Part shown: piece by piece, positions 16,290 to 28,007 of the stretch
Numbering within the stretch: the stretch's first letter is position 1
Layout: the number at the start of each line of letters is the position of its first letter
Assembly (NCBI RefSeq): GCF_900107975.1
Contig: NZ_FNVF01000005.1
Location: 62,001-126,000, forward strand
Reading direction: 5' to 3'
Length of the DNA: 64,000 nucleotides
Source: Paenibacillus sp. UNC499MF
Lineage (GTDB): Bacteria > Bacillota > Bacilli > Paenibacillales > NBRC-103111
Translations under genes and position numbers: made by a program
The notes under the pieces: model-generated
Told to the model about the DNA's origin: nothing
What the model saw: the letters and a program-made list of their open reading frames with translations, nothing else
Databases searched by the model: none

Positions 16290-18629
16290 TTAAGCCTTCA
16301 GATCCACTTCCTTGACGAGCGCGTGTTCCAGTACCTGGTCCATATGAGAGACCGGAATAAACGTAAGATCGTTACGGACGCTTTCGGGAATATCCCGGAT
16401 GTCTTTCTCGTTGTCCTTCGGCAGGATGATGGTGCGGATTCCCGCGCGATGCGCGGCAAGCGCCTTCTCCTTCAGTCCGCCGATCGGGAGGACGCGGCCG
16501 CGCAGCGTAATCTCCCCGGTCATCGCCACTTGGCTGGACACGGGGATGTTCGTCAGCGCGGAAATCAGCGCCGTTCCCATCGTAATCCCCGCCGACGGTC
16601 CGTCTTTGGGAATCGCGCCTTCGGGAATATGAATATGGATATCATTCTTTTCATGGAAATCCGGCGCGATTTTGAGCTGCTCCGCTCTTGAGCGGGTGTA
16701 GCTGAATGCCGCCTGGGCGGATTCCTTCATCACGTCGCCGAGCTTGCCCGTCAGCGTCAGCTTGCCGCTGCCCGGCATAACCGTGACTTCGATGACCAGC
16801 GTATCGCCGCCCACTTCCGTCCAGGCAAGACCCGTCACGGCACCGATCTGGTCCTGCTCTTCCGCCATATTATAGCGGAATTTAGGCGGACCGAGGTCTT
16901 CTTTGACGGTGTCGACCGTAACCTCAACCGTCCGGCCGGGTTCGGAGACGATTTTCTTGGCGGCCTTACGGCAGATCGCGGCAAGCTGCTGCTCCAGATT
17001 GCGGACGCCCGCTTCGCGGGTGTACTCGCGGATCACCTGGAGCAGAGCATCGCGGTTCATCACCATCTGGCCGTCTTCGAGCCCGTGATCGCGTTTCTGC
17101 TTAGGCAGCAGGTAGCTGTCCGCGATTTCAAGCTTCTCGATTTCCGTGTAGCCCGGAAGGTACAGGACTTCCATCCGGTCGAGCAGAGGCCGCGGAATGT
17201 TGTGCAGGGCGTTGGCCGTCGTAATGAACATCACGTTGGAAAGATCGAACGGCACTTCGATAAAGTGGTCGCTGAACGTGTTGTTCTGTTCCGGATCGAG
17301 CACTTCAAGAAGTGCGGCAGCCGGATCTCCACGGAAGTCCATCGCCATTTTGTCGATTTCATCGAGCAGGAACACCGGGTTCACACTGCCGGCCGTCTTC
17401 ATGGCCTGGATAATCCGTCCCGGCATAGCCCCGACATACGTGCGGCGGTGGCCGCGGATTTCGGCCTCGTCCCGGACCCCGCCCAGTGAAATGCGGACGA
17501 ATTCACGGTTCATCGATTTCGCGATCGAACGCGCGATGGACGTTTTACCTACTCCCGGAGGACCCGAAAGGCAAAGGATAGGCCCTTTCAGCTTTTTGAC
17601 GAGCTTCTGGACCGCCAAATATTCCAGCACGCGTTCTTTCGGTTTTTCCAGTCCGTAATGATCGGCGTTCAAAATTTCTTCCGCTTTATGAATATCGAGA
17701 TCGTCTTCCGTCTTCTTCGTCCACGGGAGGGCGAGCAGCCAGTCGATATAATTGCGGATAACGCTTCCTTCCGCCGACGTGGAAGGCATTTTCTCGAGAC
17801 GGTCGATTTCCTTCTCGATTTTTTCCTGAACGTTCTCCGGCACTTCCGAAGCGGCAAGCTGGCTGCGGAGCTCTTCGATCTCTCCGGCCCGGCCTTCTTT
17901 ATCTCCGAGTTCCTTCTGAATCGCCTTCATCTGCTCGCGCAGGTAGTATTCCTTCTGCGTCTTCTCCATCTGTTTCTTCACGCGCTGGCTGATTTTGCGT
18001 TCCAGTTCAAGCACTTCGCGTTCGTTATTCAAAATACTAAGCAGTTTTTCCAGACGGCTTCGCACGTCCACCGTTTCCAGAATATCCTGCTTATCTTTGA
18101 TTTTAAGGGAAAGATGGCTGCAGATGACATCGGCAAGTCGCCCCGGCTCGTCAATGTCGGATACCGCTGCCAAAGTTTCCGGCGTTACTTTCTTGGACAG
18201 CGTAATGTAGTGCTCGAACTGATTGAGCACCGTACGCATCAGCGCGTCGATTTCGGCGTCGTTCACTTCTTCTTCGGGAAGCTCTTTCGCGTTGACCTCA
18301 TAAAACTCGTCGTTGGCGATGTACTCCGCGATCTCCGCACGGACGACTCCTTCTACAAGCACGCGAATCGTACCGTTCGGAAGCTTGAGCATTTGACGCA
18401 CTTTCGATATGGTCCCGACCCGGTAAATATCTTCCTTGGCGGGTTCTTCTATATTCACTTCGGCCTGGGAACAGAGCAGGATCATACTGTCTTCGATCAT
18501 TGCTTTTTCCAAGGCTTTGACCGACTTCTCCCGGCCTACGTCCAGATGCAGTACCATGCTCGGATATACGAGCAGTCCCCTGAGAGGCAATAACGGCAGG
18601 CGGCGTATCCGCGTTTTATTAGTCCCCAT
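16290..18629 (-). CDS. lon: ATP-dependent protease La (LonA)
   Basis: Cytoplasmic AAA+ serine protease that degrades misfolded and regulatory proteins. The 779-residue product is full length. It has an N-terminal substrate domain ([21 protein letters not shown]), a coiled middle section, Walker [10 protein letters not shown] and Walker [11 protein letters not shown]. The C-terminal protease domain has the catalytic serine in [11 protein letters not shown] and lysine in [11 protein letters not shown]. It is separated from lonB by 148 bases containing a promoter-like sequence. Confidence 0.97.
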   Translation of the reverse strand: MGTNKTRIRRLPLLPLRGLLVYPSMVLHLDVGREKSVKALEKAMIEDSMILLCSQAEVNIEEPAKEDIYRVGTISKVRQMLKLPNGTIRVLVEGVVRAEIAEYIANDEFYEVNAKELPEEEVNDAEIDALMRTVLNQFEHYITLSKKVTPETLAAVSDIDEPGRLADVICSHLSLKIKDKQDILETVDVRSRLEKLLSILNNEREVLELERKISQRVKKQMEKTQKEYYLREQMKAIQKELGDKEGRAGEIEELRSQLAASEVPENVQEKIEKEIDRLEKMPSTSAEGSVIRNYIDWLLALPWTKKTEDDLDIHKAEEILNADHYGLEKPKERVLEYLAVQKLVKKLKGPILCLSGPPGVGKTSIARSIAKSMNREFVRISLGGVRDEAEIRGHRRTYVGAMPGRIIQAMKTAGSVNPVFLLDEIDKMAMDFRGDPAAALLEVLDPEQNNTFSDHFIEVPFDLSNVMFITTANALHNIPRPLLDRMEVLYLPGYTEIEKLEIADSYLLPKQKRDHGLEDGQMVMNRDALLQVIREYTREAGVRNLEQQLAAICRKAAKKIVSEPGRTVEVTVDTVKEDLGPPKFRYNMAEEQDQIGAVTGLAWTEVGGDTLVIEVTVMPGSGKLTLTGKLGDVMKESAQAAFSYTRSRAEQLKIAPDFHEKNDIHIHIPEGAIPKDGPSAGITMGTALISALTNIPVSSQVAMTGEITLRGRVLPIGGLKEKALAAHRAGIRTIILPKDNEKDIRDIPESVRNDLTFIPVSHMDQVLEHALVKEVDLKA

Positions 18630-18669
18630 GTTCCGACACCTCCACTTTTTTACTGGTGGGCTAATGCTG

Positions 18670-18699
18670 TAGATAACATTTTAACAAAATTGTCTGCAA
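18670..18699 (-). promoter_or_regulatory. Candidate sigma-A promoter for lonA
   Basis: On the minus strand TTGCAG (18694-18699) and TATCTA (18670-18675) are 18 bases apart, about 40 bases upstream of the lonA start. No CtsR-like heptamer repeat was noticed. Confidence 0.45.
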
Positions 18700-18777
18700 A
18701 ACACCAATTGGGCACAAAACGGCCCCCGGAAAGGAATTTCTCCCTGCCGAAAGCCGCTTCTGCCCGGAGACGGAATA

Positions 18778-20544
18778 TTACGATTTGGCGGATTCCGATC
18801 CGTCGGTCGGTCCCGCGTGCAGGAACGGCATCGTGCCCGTCATCATCTGCTCTCCCGCCGCAGGCATCGGAATGACATTGCCGCCGATCTGCAGGCCCAG
18901 GGCAAGCGAAAGCACCTCTTCGACCGATTCTACCGCGACCACCTCGACACCCGGCAGATCCGCGAAAAGCTCCTGCCAGTTCTCCTTCGGAATGAGCACG
19001 CGCGTCGCCCCCGCCTGGAAGGCGGCTTCTACCTTGGCGACCACGCCGCCCACCGGCTTCACTTTCCCGTGTATGCTCATCTCGCCGGTCATGGCAAGCT
19101 TGTTGTCCACGGGAATCTGGTGAAGGGCCGAAGCGATCGCCGTGGCCATGGCGATTCCCGCCGACGGTCCGTCGATGGGCGTACCGCCGGGAAAGTTGAT
19201 ATGCAGGTCGTAGTCCGATGTGCGCAGCCCCATCCGTTTCAAGACTGTCAGCACATTTTCAACGGAGCCGCGGGCCATGCTTTTGCGGCGGAGCGTCCGG
19301 GAACCTCCGCCCATCTCTTCTTCGTCGACGACTCCGGTGATGTTAAACGAACCGCTTCCCGGACGGGCGGCGGGGATCGCGATAACTTCCAGCTCCAATA
19401 GCGTGCCCAAATTCGGACCGTATACCGCAAGCCCGTTAACAAAACCGATCTGCGGCTCCGAAGGGATTTTGCGTTCCGGTCTGGGCTGGATCTGGGAGCT
19501 GTTGACGACCCACTCGATATCGGCCGCCGTCACCTCTTCGCGTTTGTCCGTCAGAGCGAGTCCGGCCGCGAGCTGAATCACATTGACCGCTTCGCGGCCG
19601 TTTGTGGCATAGCGCTTGACGACGTCAATAGCGGATTCATTCGCCGGGAACCCGATTTTGGCCAGCGCATTGGCCGCGATTTCGCCGATTTCCTCCGGAA
19701 GGAGCGGACGAAAGAAGATTTCCATACAGCGGGAACGGATAGCCGGAGGAATTTCATTCGGCGTGCGCGTCGTTGCCCCGACGAGACGAAAATCCGCAGG
19801 CAGCCCGTTTTGAAAAATATCATGGATAAAGTTCGGAATGTTGTTGTCTTCCGAATTGTAATAGGCGCTCTCCAGAAAAACTTTACGGTCTTCCAGCACC
19901 TTGAGCAATTTATTCATCTGGATCGGATGGAGTTCCCCGATTTCGTCAATGAACAAGATACCTCCGTGAGCCTTCGTAACGGCACCCGGCTTCGGCTGCG
20001 GAATCCCGGCAACGCCCATTGCGCCGGCGCCCTGGTAAATCGGGTCGTGAACGGAGCCGATCAGCGGGTCGGCGATTCCCCGCTCGTCGAAACGGGCCGT
20101 AGTCGCGTCGATTTCGGTAAATTTCGCTTCGTTGCGGAACGGCGACTGCGGATTTTTCTTCGCTTCTTCCAGAACGACCCGGGCAGCCGCCGTTTTTCCC
20201 ACGCCCGGAGGACCGTAGATCAGCACATGCTGGGGATTCGGACCGCACAGAGCGGCTTTTAACGCTTTAAGCCCTTCTTTTTGGCCGACGATATCCTGCA
20301 TGCTGGAAGGTCTTGTTTTTTCCGCCAGAGGCTTGGTCAACGAAACGGACCGGAGTTTTCTCAGCTTCTCCAGCTCTTTCTTCGACTCTCTATCGATGGC
20401 AGACCGGTTGGTCTGCTGGTTGCGCAGTAAATTCCAGAAGTACATCCCGATGACAACGGCAAAAAACACCTGAATCAACATTAAAATCATACTAAAGCTC
20501 ATATCCATTTTATCTTCAGTCCTTTCCGGTCCGGTCTCATACAT
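18778..20544 (-). CDS. lonB: ATP-dependent protease LonB
   Basis: Membrane-anchored Lon paralogue; in Bacillus subtilis LonB acts in the forespore under sigma-F. The start at 20544 is chosen because AGGAGGGG lies 9 bases upstream (588 residues); a start 12 codons later (MDMSFSMILMLIQVFF) is also possible. One membrane segment near the N-terminus is followed by a charged linker. Then come the AAA+ module ([40 protein letters not shown]) and the protease domain with Ser in IDGPSAGIAMA and a conserved Lys in KPVGGVVAKVEAA. It is very like B. subtilis LonB along its whole length. Confidence 0.95.
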   Translation of the reverse strand: MYETGPERTEDKMDMSFSMILMLIQVFFAVVIGMYFWNLLRNQQTNRSAIDRESKKELEKLRKLRSVSLTKPLAEKTRPSSMQDIVGQKEGLKALKAALCGPNPQHVLIYGPPGVGKTAAARVVLEEAKKNPQSPFRNEAKFTEIDATTARFDERGIADPLIGSVHDPIYQGAGAMGVAGIPQPKPGAVTKAHGGILFIDEIGELHPIQMNKLLKVLEDRKVFLESAYYNSEDNNIPNFIHDIFQNGLPADFRLVGATTRTPNEIPPAIRSRCMEIFFRPLLPEEIGEIAANALAKIGFPANESAIDVVKRYATNGREAVNVIQLAAGLALTDKREEVTAADIEWVVNSSQIQPRPERKIPSEPQIGFVNGLAVYGPNLGTLLELEVIAIPAARPGSGSFNITGVVDEEEMGGGSRTLRRKSMARGSVENVLTVLKRMGLRTSDYDLHINFPGGTPIDGPSAGIAMATAIASALHQIPVDNKLAMTGEMSIHGKVKPVGGVVAKVEAAFQAGATRVLIPKENWQELFADLPGVEVVAVESVEEVLSLALGLQIGGNVIPMPAAGEQMMTGTMPFLHAGPTDGSESAKS

Positions 20545-20668
20545 GGCAGTATTCCCCTCCTGTGACGGAATAATCATGCCGTTCAAATGTTTTCTCCCCG
20601 AATAGTGAATGAGAGAACCGATGGCGTAGAAAGCTACGCGTATACTTATTCCGGAAAGGATGGACCGG

Positions 20669-21589
20669 ATGTTTACCAAACGTTTACTGGCGGGCACTTG
20701 TCTGGCCGCTTGCATAACCGGCTTTTCTTTGCTTTCCGCGGCTTGCGGAGCGCAAAACCGGCTCGCCGAAACCAAGCCTCATACCGGCGATCCCGCAGCA
20801 CAGGCATCCAGGCTTGCAGCCGATGCCGGAAAGTCGCTCCTTACGGGGAAAGCCCATGCGGAATCGCTGCCCGAGGCAGAACCCCCGCCGACGTCCGACA
20901 CCGGCTTTTTCACGGTTCCGCCAAAAGACGCTTCCAGAACCAACAGCCATATAAATCCGCCTGATGTGCTGATTGATGTCGGACACGGCGGCATTGACGG
21001 CGGGGCCGTTCACGGCAGCCTGCTCGAAAAAGACATCAACCTGGCCGTTGCCAAACAGACTTATCAACTGCTGACGAAAGCGGGCTACCGGGTCGTATTG
21101 AACCGCGACAAAGACTACGCTCTGAGCGACGACAACAAATGGCTCAATAACCGCAGCCGGCATATTCGGGATCTTGCCCAGCGGATGCAGATGGCTAACG
21201 ACCTTAAACCGAAGCTGCTCATTTCGCTTCATGTCAATTCTTCTTTCGTCCGGTCCAAAAAAGGGCCGTATGTGCTGCATCAAAACAATGCGGGTTCACT
21301 TTTTCTAGCCACCCAGATTCAGGAGCGCTTAAATGCCCTTTCCGGAACCCGGCATCTTCCTATCCACGGTAAAACGTATTATCTTCTTAAAAGGGCGCAG
21401 AGCCCGGCGGTTATCGTGGAAGTCGGATTTATCACGAATGCGGAGGACCGGACACGGATGACTAGCGACGAAGGTCGGCAAAAAATCGCCGCAGCGATCC
21501 GGGATGCCGTTGCCGCTTATATCGCGCATGGAGATTTAGGACCCGGACCTAGCGGGAAAGCAGGCAGCGCTCCTTTACCGGTAAAATAA
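20669..21589 (+). CDS. N-acetylmuramoyl-L-alanine amidase (Amidase_3 family)
   Basis: Cell-wall hydrolase cleaving the amide between muramic acid and L-alanine. It begins with an N-terminal hydrophobic export signal ending near ACGAQ, then a low-complexity linker of about 60 residues. The Amidase_3 domain has zinc ligands and catalytic residues in IDVGHGGIDGG, the glutamate in LLEKDINL, the histidine in ISLHVNSSF and the catalytic glutamate in VIVEVGFITN. The ATG at 20669 has better spacing to GGAAAGGA than the ATG 9 bases upstream. It is divergent from lonB. It resembles CwlD/AmiC-type amidases; a role in spore cortex is possible but not shown. The cysteine near residue 26 is not in a canonical lipobox. 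Confidence 0.9.
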   Translation: MFTKRLLAGTCLAACITGFSLLSAACGAQNRLAETKPHTGDPAAQASRLAADAGKSLLTGKAHAESLPEAEPPPTSDTGFFTVPPKDASRTNSHINPPDVLIDVGHGGIDGGAVHGSLLEKDINLAVAKQTYQLLTKAGYRVVLNRDKDYALSDDNKWLNNRSRHIRDLAQRMQMANDLKPKLLISLHVNSSFVRSKKGPYVLHQNNAGSLFLATQIQERLNALSGTRHLPIHGKTYYLLKRAQSPAVIVEVGFITNAEDRTRMTSDEGRQKIAAAIRDAVAAYIAHGDLGPGPSGKAGSAPLPVK

Positions 21590-21741
21590 CGGGCAACCGG
21601 TAGCTCAACAGGGAAAGGCAGCTTGGGGCTAAAGCAGGCGAAAAGATTTCGGCAGTGCTGCCAGAATAAGCTCCAGGATGGCGGAGGGCGAAAATGCCCG
21701 GTACCGTCTCCACCCCGCTTCTGTGGATAGTTCAAAACTCT

Positions 21742-21835
21742 GCATACAATAATTTGGGGTTAAATTCCGGCACACGGTGACGATAACAGTTAGGATTGCA
21801 TTCCGGCATACACTAATTTTAGGACAAGCACCGGT
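21742..21835. repeat. Degenerate short direct repeats
   Basis: GCATACAATAATTTGGGG (21742-21759) and GCATACACTAATTTTAGG (21806-21823) are near copies, and ATTCCGGCACAC and ATTCCGGCATAC recur between and beside them, with a third weaker copy ending CCGGTTTG. They have the look of a small decayed tandem array. Origin unknown. Confidence 0.4.
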
Positions 21836-21861
21836 TTGTGCAAATGTCAGTTCAAGCTTCA

Positions 21862-21903
21862 ACAAAAAAAGTCACGATCCCAGAGGATCGTGACTTTGCT
21901 TTT
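21862..21903 (-). terminator. Terminator after ispG (bidirectional form)
   Basis: A 13-base perfect stem, AAAGTCACGATCC (21868-21880) and GGATCGTGACTTT (21885-21897), with loop CAGA. T-tracts occur on both sides, so it can stop ispG transcription on the minus strand and read-through from the amidase on the plus strand. Confidence 0.92.
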
Positions 21904-21952
21904 TTAACGTTCGTACCGGTCGCCCCAGCCTAAGCCGGGGAATTCTTCCGCA

Positions 21953-23119
21953 TCAGGAATGCTGGGCTTGAGCCTGCTTCTGAGCGAGCTCGATACGCTC
22001 TTGATGCTGGCGGCGTCCCGGAATTTCACCCGTACGGTTGAATTCATGGACAATGATGTCGATTTCCTTCTTCAGTTCATTCAGAAGCTCGGCTTCCGGT
22101 ACCTTGCGAACCATCTCCCCGTAGCGGAAAAGCAAGCCCTCGCCTCTCGCTCCGGCAATTCCGATATCGGCTTCGCGGGCTTCGCCCGGGCCGTTCACGG
22201 CGCAGCCGAGTACGGAAACTTTAATCGGCACCTTAAGGTTGGCAATGTAAGCCTCGACTTCATTCGCGATGGAAAAGAGGTCGATGTCCAGACGTCCGCA
22301 GGTCGGACACGAAATCAGCGTCGCCGCATTGGTAATGAGGCCGAATGTTTTCAGCAGCTCGCGGGCGACTTTCACTTCCTCGACCGGATCTGCGCTGAGC
22401 GAGATCCTCATCGTGGAGCCGATGCCCATGCTGAGCAGCGCGCCCAGCCCCGCGGCGCTCTTCACCGTACCGGAAAACAGCGTTCCCGCCTCGGTAATAC
22501 CGAGGTGAAGCGGATAATTAAATGCCTGTGCAGCCTGGGTATACGCGGCAATCGCCATAGGCACATCGGACGCCTTCAGGGACACGATGATGTCGTGGAA
22601 ATCGAGCTCTTCCAAAATACCGATGTGGAACAAGGCGCTCTCCACCATCGCCTCAGGCGTCGGATAACCGTATTTCTCCAAGAGGTGGTTTTCCAAAGAA
22701 CCGGCGTTTACGCCGATACGGATCGGAATTCCCCGCTCTTTACAAGCCTTCACAACGGCTTCGACTTTCGAGCGGCGGCCGATGTTGCCCGGGTTGATCC
22801 GGACTTTATCGATGCCGTTCTCAATGGCAGCCAAGGCGAGGCGATGATCGAAATGAATATCCGATACAAGCGGAATGTTAATCTGCTTCTTGATTTCCTT
22901 GACGGCGTCCGCCGCTTCCATATTGTTGACGGTCACACGGACGAGCTGGCAGCCGGCTTCTTCCAGACGGTGGATTTCGGCTACCGTCGCTTTGACGTCC
23001 GCCGTTTTCGTCGTACACATACTTTGAATGATAACCTCGTCGCTGCCGCCGATCGTTAAATCTCCGACACGAACCGGTCTCGTATCTTTTCTGTGAAACA
23101 TACGTGTCTTCTCTCCCAT
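21953..23119 (-). CDS. ispG: 4-hydroxy-3-methylbut-2-enyl diphosphate synthase
   Basis: Iron-sulfur enzyme of the MEP isoprenoid pathway converting MEcPP to HMBPP. The 388-residue product has the conserved start ([21 protein letters not shown]) and the [4Fe-4S] cysteines in [11 protein letters not shown] and [16 protein letters not shown]. The length matches the single-module bacterial form. Two in-frame ATGs are possible (23119 behind GGAGG at 11 bases; 23101 behind GGGAGAG). It sits between clpX and the lonB region; the clpX-ispG gap is 129 bases. A C-terminal glutamine- and alanine-rich tail follows the domain. Confidence 0.96.
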   Translation of the reverse strand: MGEKTRMFHRKDTRPVRVGDLTIGGSDEVIIQSMCTTKTADVKATVAEIHRLEEAGCQLVRVTVNNMEAADAVKEIKKQINIPLVSDIHFDHRLALAAIENGIDKVRINPGNIGRRSKVEAVVKACKERGIPIRIGVNAGSLENHLLEKYGYPTPEAMVESALFHIGILEELDFHDIIVSLKASDVPMAIAAYTQAAQAFNYPLHLGITEAGTLFSGTVKSAAGLGALLSMGIGSTMRISLSADPVEEVKVARELLKTFGLITNAATLISCPTCGRLDIDLFSIANEVEAYIANLKVPIKVSVLGCAVNGPGEAREADIGIAGARGEGLLFRYGEMVRKVPEAELLNELKKEIDIIVHEFNRTGEIPGRRQHQERIELAQKQAQAQHS

Positions 23120-23248
23120 GAACCAAACATCCTCCGCGCCGCATCGGCAGAAGCCGCGCCGGCCTCAAATGATGAAGCGGGCAGCCAAGGCCGGGCAGCT
23201 TGGAGGCTGTCGGTTACTCTATAGTATGAGCTCCAGTCTCAACCGAGA

Positions 23249-24514
<1,266 letters not shown>

Positions 24515-24526
24515 TGGATCACTCCT

Positions 24527-25120
24527 TTAAGATTTCAGGTCGCTTCGAGTGATGACTTCGTCGATCAAACCGTACGCCTTCGCATCTTCCGCGCTCATGA
24601 AGTTATCGCGGTCTGTATCGCGATCTATTTTATCATACGGCTGGCCGGTATGCTTCACATAGATATTATTCAGCTTCTGCTTCGTTTTAATGATCCAGTC
24701 GGCGTGGATTTTGATATCCGACGCCTGCCCCCGGACACCGCCCAGCGGCTGATGGATCATAACCTCGCTGTTCGGCAAAGCAAAACGCTTGCCGGGTGCG
24801 CCGGCCGTCAAAAGCAGAGAACCCATGCTCGCTGCCATGCCCACGCAAATCGTCGACACGTCCGGTTTGATATGCTGCATCGTATCGTAAATTCCGAGTC
24901 CGGCCGTTACCGAGCCACCCGGAGAATTAATGTATACGTGAATGTCTTTCTCTGCGTCCTGGGACTGTAAAAACAGCAGTTGGGCAATGACAAGGTTAGC
25001 CACATCATCATCAATCGCGCTGCCGATAAAGATAATACGGTCTTTGAGCAGGCGAGAATAGATGTCGTAGGAACGCTCACCACGGGCTTCTTGCTCCACA
25101 ACCATAGGGATAAGACTCAT
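24527..25120 (-). CDS. clpP: ATP-dependent Clp protease proteolytic subunit
   Basis: Serine peptidase that forms the tetradecameric chamber of ClpXP/ClpCP. The 197-residue product has the catalytic triad Ser98 ([10 protein letters not shown]), His123 (VMIHQPLGG) and Asp172 (DTDRDNFM). The N-terminal [25 protein letters not shown] is typical. It lies between tig and clpX. The upstream region has its own promoter and the tig terminator; no CtsR operator was recognised. Confidence 0.97.
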   Translation of the reverse strand: MSLIPMVVEQEARGERSYDIYSRLLKDRIIFIGSAIDDDVANLVIAQLLFLQSQDAEKDIHVYINSPGGSVTAGLGIYDTMQHIKPDVSTICVGMAASMGSLLLTAGAPGKRFALPNSEVMIHQPLGGVRGQASDIKIHADWIIKTKQKLNNIYVKHTGQPYDKIDRDTDRDNFMSAEDAKAYGLIDEVITRSDLKS

Positions 25121-25152
25121 TGGACCAACTCCTTTGCGGGTACTTACTTTTC

Positions 25153-25181
25153 ATTTTACCATGTTTAAAAGGTAAAGTCAT
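25153..25181 (-). promoter_or_regulatory. Candidate sigma-A promoter for clpP-clpX
   Basis: ATGACT (25176-25181) and TAAAAT (25153-25158) are 17 bases apart on the minus strand, about 35 bases before clpP and after the tig terminator. Confidence 0.5.
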
Positions 25182-25225
25182 TTTTAGGATAAATCCCGCC
25201 AAAAATCGTTTCCGCGGCTGTTTTC

Positions 25226-25264
25226 GGGTAAAACAAAGGCACGCTTTGGATTACGTGCCTTTGT
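25226..25264 (-). terminator. Terminator after tig
   Basis: Stem arms ACAAAGGCACG (25233-25243) and CGTGCCTTTGT (25254-25264) with a 10-base loop. On the minus strand TTTTACCC follows the stem. It separates tig from clpP. Confidence 0.85.
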
Positions 25265-25323
25265 ATGTGTCCTATTTTACAGCTTTTGTCGGGATCGTGC
25301 AGTGCCTGTGAAGGCGAAGCGAT

Positions 25324-26691
25324 TTACTCGGCCGCTTCTTCTTCTTTAGCTTCCTCTTTCGCTGCTTTTTTAGCTTTCGTTTCTTTCTTAGCCGGCTTTT
25401 CCTTCTCTTCCGTGCTGTTAGCGAGCAGGAAGTCTACGGTTTTGCGAACAGCCAGATCCTGCTTGATGCCTTCCAGGCTGCCGTTAGCTTCGAAGATCGA
25501 ACGAAGCTCTTCAACGGATTTCTGGTACTGCTCGGCAAGACGCTCCAGCTCGGCGTTCACGTCTTCGTCCGTCGCTTCGATTTTCTCCGCGACCGCGATC
25601 GCTTCAAGAACCAGGTTGTTGCGGACGCGTTTTTCGGCGTCTTCTCTCATTTGAGATTTCAGCACGTCCACGTTCTGGCCGGAGAATTGGAAGTACAGAT
25701 CCAGCGTCATGCCCTGCATGCGCAGACGTCTTTCGAATTCACTTACCATCTGGTCGAGTTCGGTTTCGATCATGGAAGCCGGGATTTCAACGTTCGCGTT
25801 AGCTGCGGCCTTCTCAACCACGGCCGTTTCACGCTGAACTTCCGCCTCCTGCTTCTTCTTCTCTTCCAGGTTCTTCGCGATGTCCTGCTTGTACTCTTCG
25901 AGCGTGTCGAATTCACTTACGTCTTTAGCGAACTCGTCGTCGAGCACAGGAAGGTTTTTGCGTTTGATGTCATGCAGCTTCACTTTGAAAGTAGCCGCTT
26001 GACCTTTAAGCTGCTCGGAGTGGTATTCTTCCGGGAATGTCACTTCGATATCCTTCTCTTCGTCCTTGGTCATGCCGACGATTTGCTCTTCGAAACCAGG
26101 GATGAAGCTGTTGGAGCCCAGCTCAAGGGAATACTTCTCCGCTTTGCCGCCTTCAAACGCTTCGCCGTTCACGAATCCTTCGAAGTCGATGATCGTGATG
26201 TCGCCGTTAGCCGCCGCGCCTTCTTCAACCACGACAAGCTCAGCGTGTCTTTGCTGCAGGCGTTCCAGCTCTTCGTCGATTTCTTTCGGAGTTACCGCGC
26301 TGTCGGCTGCAGGAATCGCGATGCCTTTGTAGTCGCCGAGTTCCACTTCCGGCTTCACGGCTACTTTCGCTTTGAACTTCAGGGCTTGGCCTTTGCCGAA
26401 TTGTTCAACGTCCACTTCAGGACGGTCAACAGGCTCGATGCCCGTTTCTTGAACGGCCTGCATGTAAGCTTCCGGCAGAATGATGTCCAGTGCATCCTGG
26501 TACAGGCTTTCGATGCCGAAACGCTTTTCAAAGATGGACCGCGGTACTTTACCTTTGCGGAATCCCGGAACGTTCACTTTGGCTACGACTTTCTTAAAAG
26601 CTCTGTCGAGAGCGTCGGCAACTTGCTCCGCTTCCACTTCGATATCAAGAACTGCAGTGTTCTTCTCTATTTTTTCCCAGCTTGCTTTCAT
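25324..26691 (-). CDS. tig: Trigger factor (ribosome-associated chaperone and peptidyl-prolyl isomerase)
   Basis: Binds nascent chains at the ribosome exit tunnel. The start is the ATG at 26691 ([20 protein letters not shown]) behind GGAGGGG, giving 455 residues; the in-frame extension upstream is unlike the family. The ribosome-binding tail signature [19 protein letters not shown] lies near residues 38-56, the FKBP-type domain near 150-240 and the C-terminal chaperone helices after that. The last 27 residues are an unusual lysine/glutamate/alanine-rich tail ([20 protein letters not shown]). Monocistronic with its own promoter and terminator. Confidence 0.96.
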   Translation of the reverse strand: MKASWEKIEKNTAVLDIEVEAEQVADALDRAFKKVVAKVNVPGFRKGKVPRSIFEKRFGIESLYQDALDIILPEAYMQAVQETGIEPVDRPEVDVEQFGKGQALKFKAKVAVKPEVELGDYKGIAIPAADSAVTPKEIDEELERLQQRHAELVVVEEGAAANGDITIIDFEGFVNGEAFEGGKAEKYSLELGSNSFIPGFEEQIVGMTKDEEKDIEVTFPEEYHSEQLKGQAATFKVKLHDIKRKNLPVLDDEFAKDVSEFDTLEEYKQDIAKNLEEKKKQEAEVQRETAVVEKAAANANVEIPASMIETELDQMVSEFERRLRMQGMTLDLYFQFSGQNVDVLKSQMREDAEKRVRNNLVLEAIAVAEKIEATDEDVNAELERLAEQYQKSVEELRSIFEANGSLEGIKQDLAVRKTVDFLLANSTEEKEKPAKKETKAKKAAKEEAKEEEAAE

Positions 26692-26793
26692 TTTATGCTT
26701 TCCCCTCCAAAAATGTACCCTGACAAGTATTTTTTCACGTTCTGACCTCGTAAATAAGCTTATAAGCCTTTTAGTGGCCATTATAACCATTCT

Positions 26794-26821
26794 AGTATAC
26801 CACAAAACCTTGCTTTTTCAA
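26794..26821 (-). promoter_or_regulatory. Candidate sigma-A promoter for tig
   Basis: TTGAAA (26816-26821) and TATACT (26794-26799) are 16 bases apart on the minus strand. They lie about 100 bases before the tig start. Confidence 0.5.
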
Positions 26822-26845
26822 GCGACTGACTGGAATGCCTTTATT

Positions 26846-27760
26846 TTACCCGCCCGTGTACAAAGCCTGGATAAAAGATTGCAGGCAAGCGTAAGCTTCG
26901 CCCCACGGCTGCAGCATGGAAGCGGTGATCCCGTACTGCTCCCGCAGGTGCTCCCTGTCCGCGCTCCCGAACAAAGATTCGTGAAGAACGGTATGCAGGG
27001 CGCTCGCCCAGACGTCCACTTCTTCTTCCCGGCAGTTGCTCATGGACGTGTACAACTCCGTGCCGTACACCGTTTTGAGAAATTCCATCCACGTCTGCTC
27101 CGCAAAAAAACCGAAGTCCGGCTGCTCAGACTCGCTGATCTGCTGAACCCGGTAAACCATCTCGCGGATCCGCTCCGGAAAATCTTCCAGCTTCAGCGGC
27201 GTATCCTCGGTGCGGAGCACGATTTTGTTCTGGGCGCGGGCAAGCACGACCGGCCCTTTGCCTCCCCGCTGCTTCAGCATCTGCAAGGCTCTGAACTGGA
27301 CGAAAGGATGGCTCCGGGCCGTATGGAGCCACTCTTTTACAAACTCGTCGATCCGGTCGTCCTCCGCAAAAGCAAGCTGCTCCAGGGCAATCATCTGCCG
27401 CTCCATATCCGTACCGTCTTCGAGCATATCCAGCAGACGCCCGACATACTGCCGGCCTTCCGCGGATTTTCCGGCGACGGACTGGCGCTTGAGATCTTCC
27501 TCGGTAATCTCCTCCTCTTCTCCGCCCTCCTTCATGATGGCGTCGTCGTACAGAGTTTCCGGGAACATCGTTTCCAGCCATTGCAGGAGTGCTCTCCACT
27601 GGGCTTGTTTCTCGGCGTCCTCCCTGGCGAACTGCAGCAGGTAACGAAGCAGGCGGACCGCTTCTTCATAGCGTTCCTGCTCCAGCAGCTCGGTCATCTG
27701 CTTCTCGTAGGAAGCGGCCGTTTTCGGAAATAAAACTACATTATCGTAGGAATGAGTCAA
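26846..27760 (-). CDS. Hypothetical helical-repeat (TPR-like) protein
   Basis: No enzyme family recognised. A TTG start at 27760 is preferred, 7 bases after GAGG, giving 304 residues; a GTG three codons upstream is also possible. The N-terminal 60 residues look like helical hairpins (ASYEKQMTELLEQERYEEAV, LLRYLLQFAREDAEKQAQWR), resembling a tetratricopeptide repeat. An acidic linker (EGGEEEEITEEDLKRQ) follows, then a larger all-helical region. There is no signal peptide or membrane segment. It is immediately upstream of tig on the same strand, with no clear terminator between them. A role as an adaptor is possible but not shown. Confidence 0.7.
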   Translation of the reverse strand: MTHSYDNVVLFPKTAASYEKQMTELLEQERYEEAVRLLRYLLQFAREDAEKQAQWRALLQWLETMFPETLYDDAIMKEGGEEEEITEEDLKRQSVAGKSAEGRQYVGRLLDMLEDGTDMERQMIALEQLAFAEDDRIDEFVKEWLHTARSHPFVQFRALQMLKQRGGKGPVVLARAQNKIVLRTEDTPLKLEDFPERIREMVYRVQQISESEQPDFGFFAEQTWMEFLKTVYGTELYTSMSNCREEEVDVWASALHTVLHESLFGSADREHLREQYGITASMLQPWGEAYACLQSFIQALYTGG

Positions 27761-28007
27761 AGGTTCCACCTCAAAGCCGATCTCGTCCCGGCTGATTTTG
27801 AAAATTCTCTCGCAGACGCTCCTGCAAAAAGTTCATCCATAAAGTGTACCGGATTACCGGGAGGAAATCAAAAGAGCGGGATTATAGGAGGGAAAGAAGC
27901 ACGAAATTATTCATGCCAAAATAATTCAATTTATGACTAGAAGTATTTTCCTTATTCTGTTAAGATCTGTTTTGTGACTATTTATCTATATCGAGAGGGT
28001 GTCAAGT

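Larger units (their letters stand above)
21590..21952. other. Intergenic region with degenerate repeats and a terminator
   Basis: No gene supported. It contains short imperfect direct repeats at 21742-21835 and the terminator at 21862-21903. Confidence 0.6.

Noticed and set aside
25121-25230. CtsR operator at clpP
   Set aside because: No tandem GGTCAAA-type heptads were seen near the clpP promoter.
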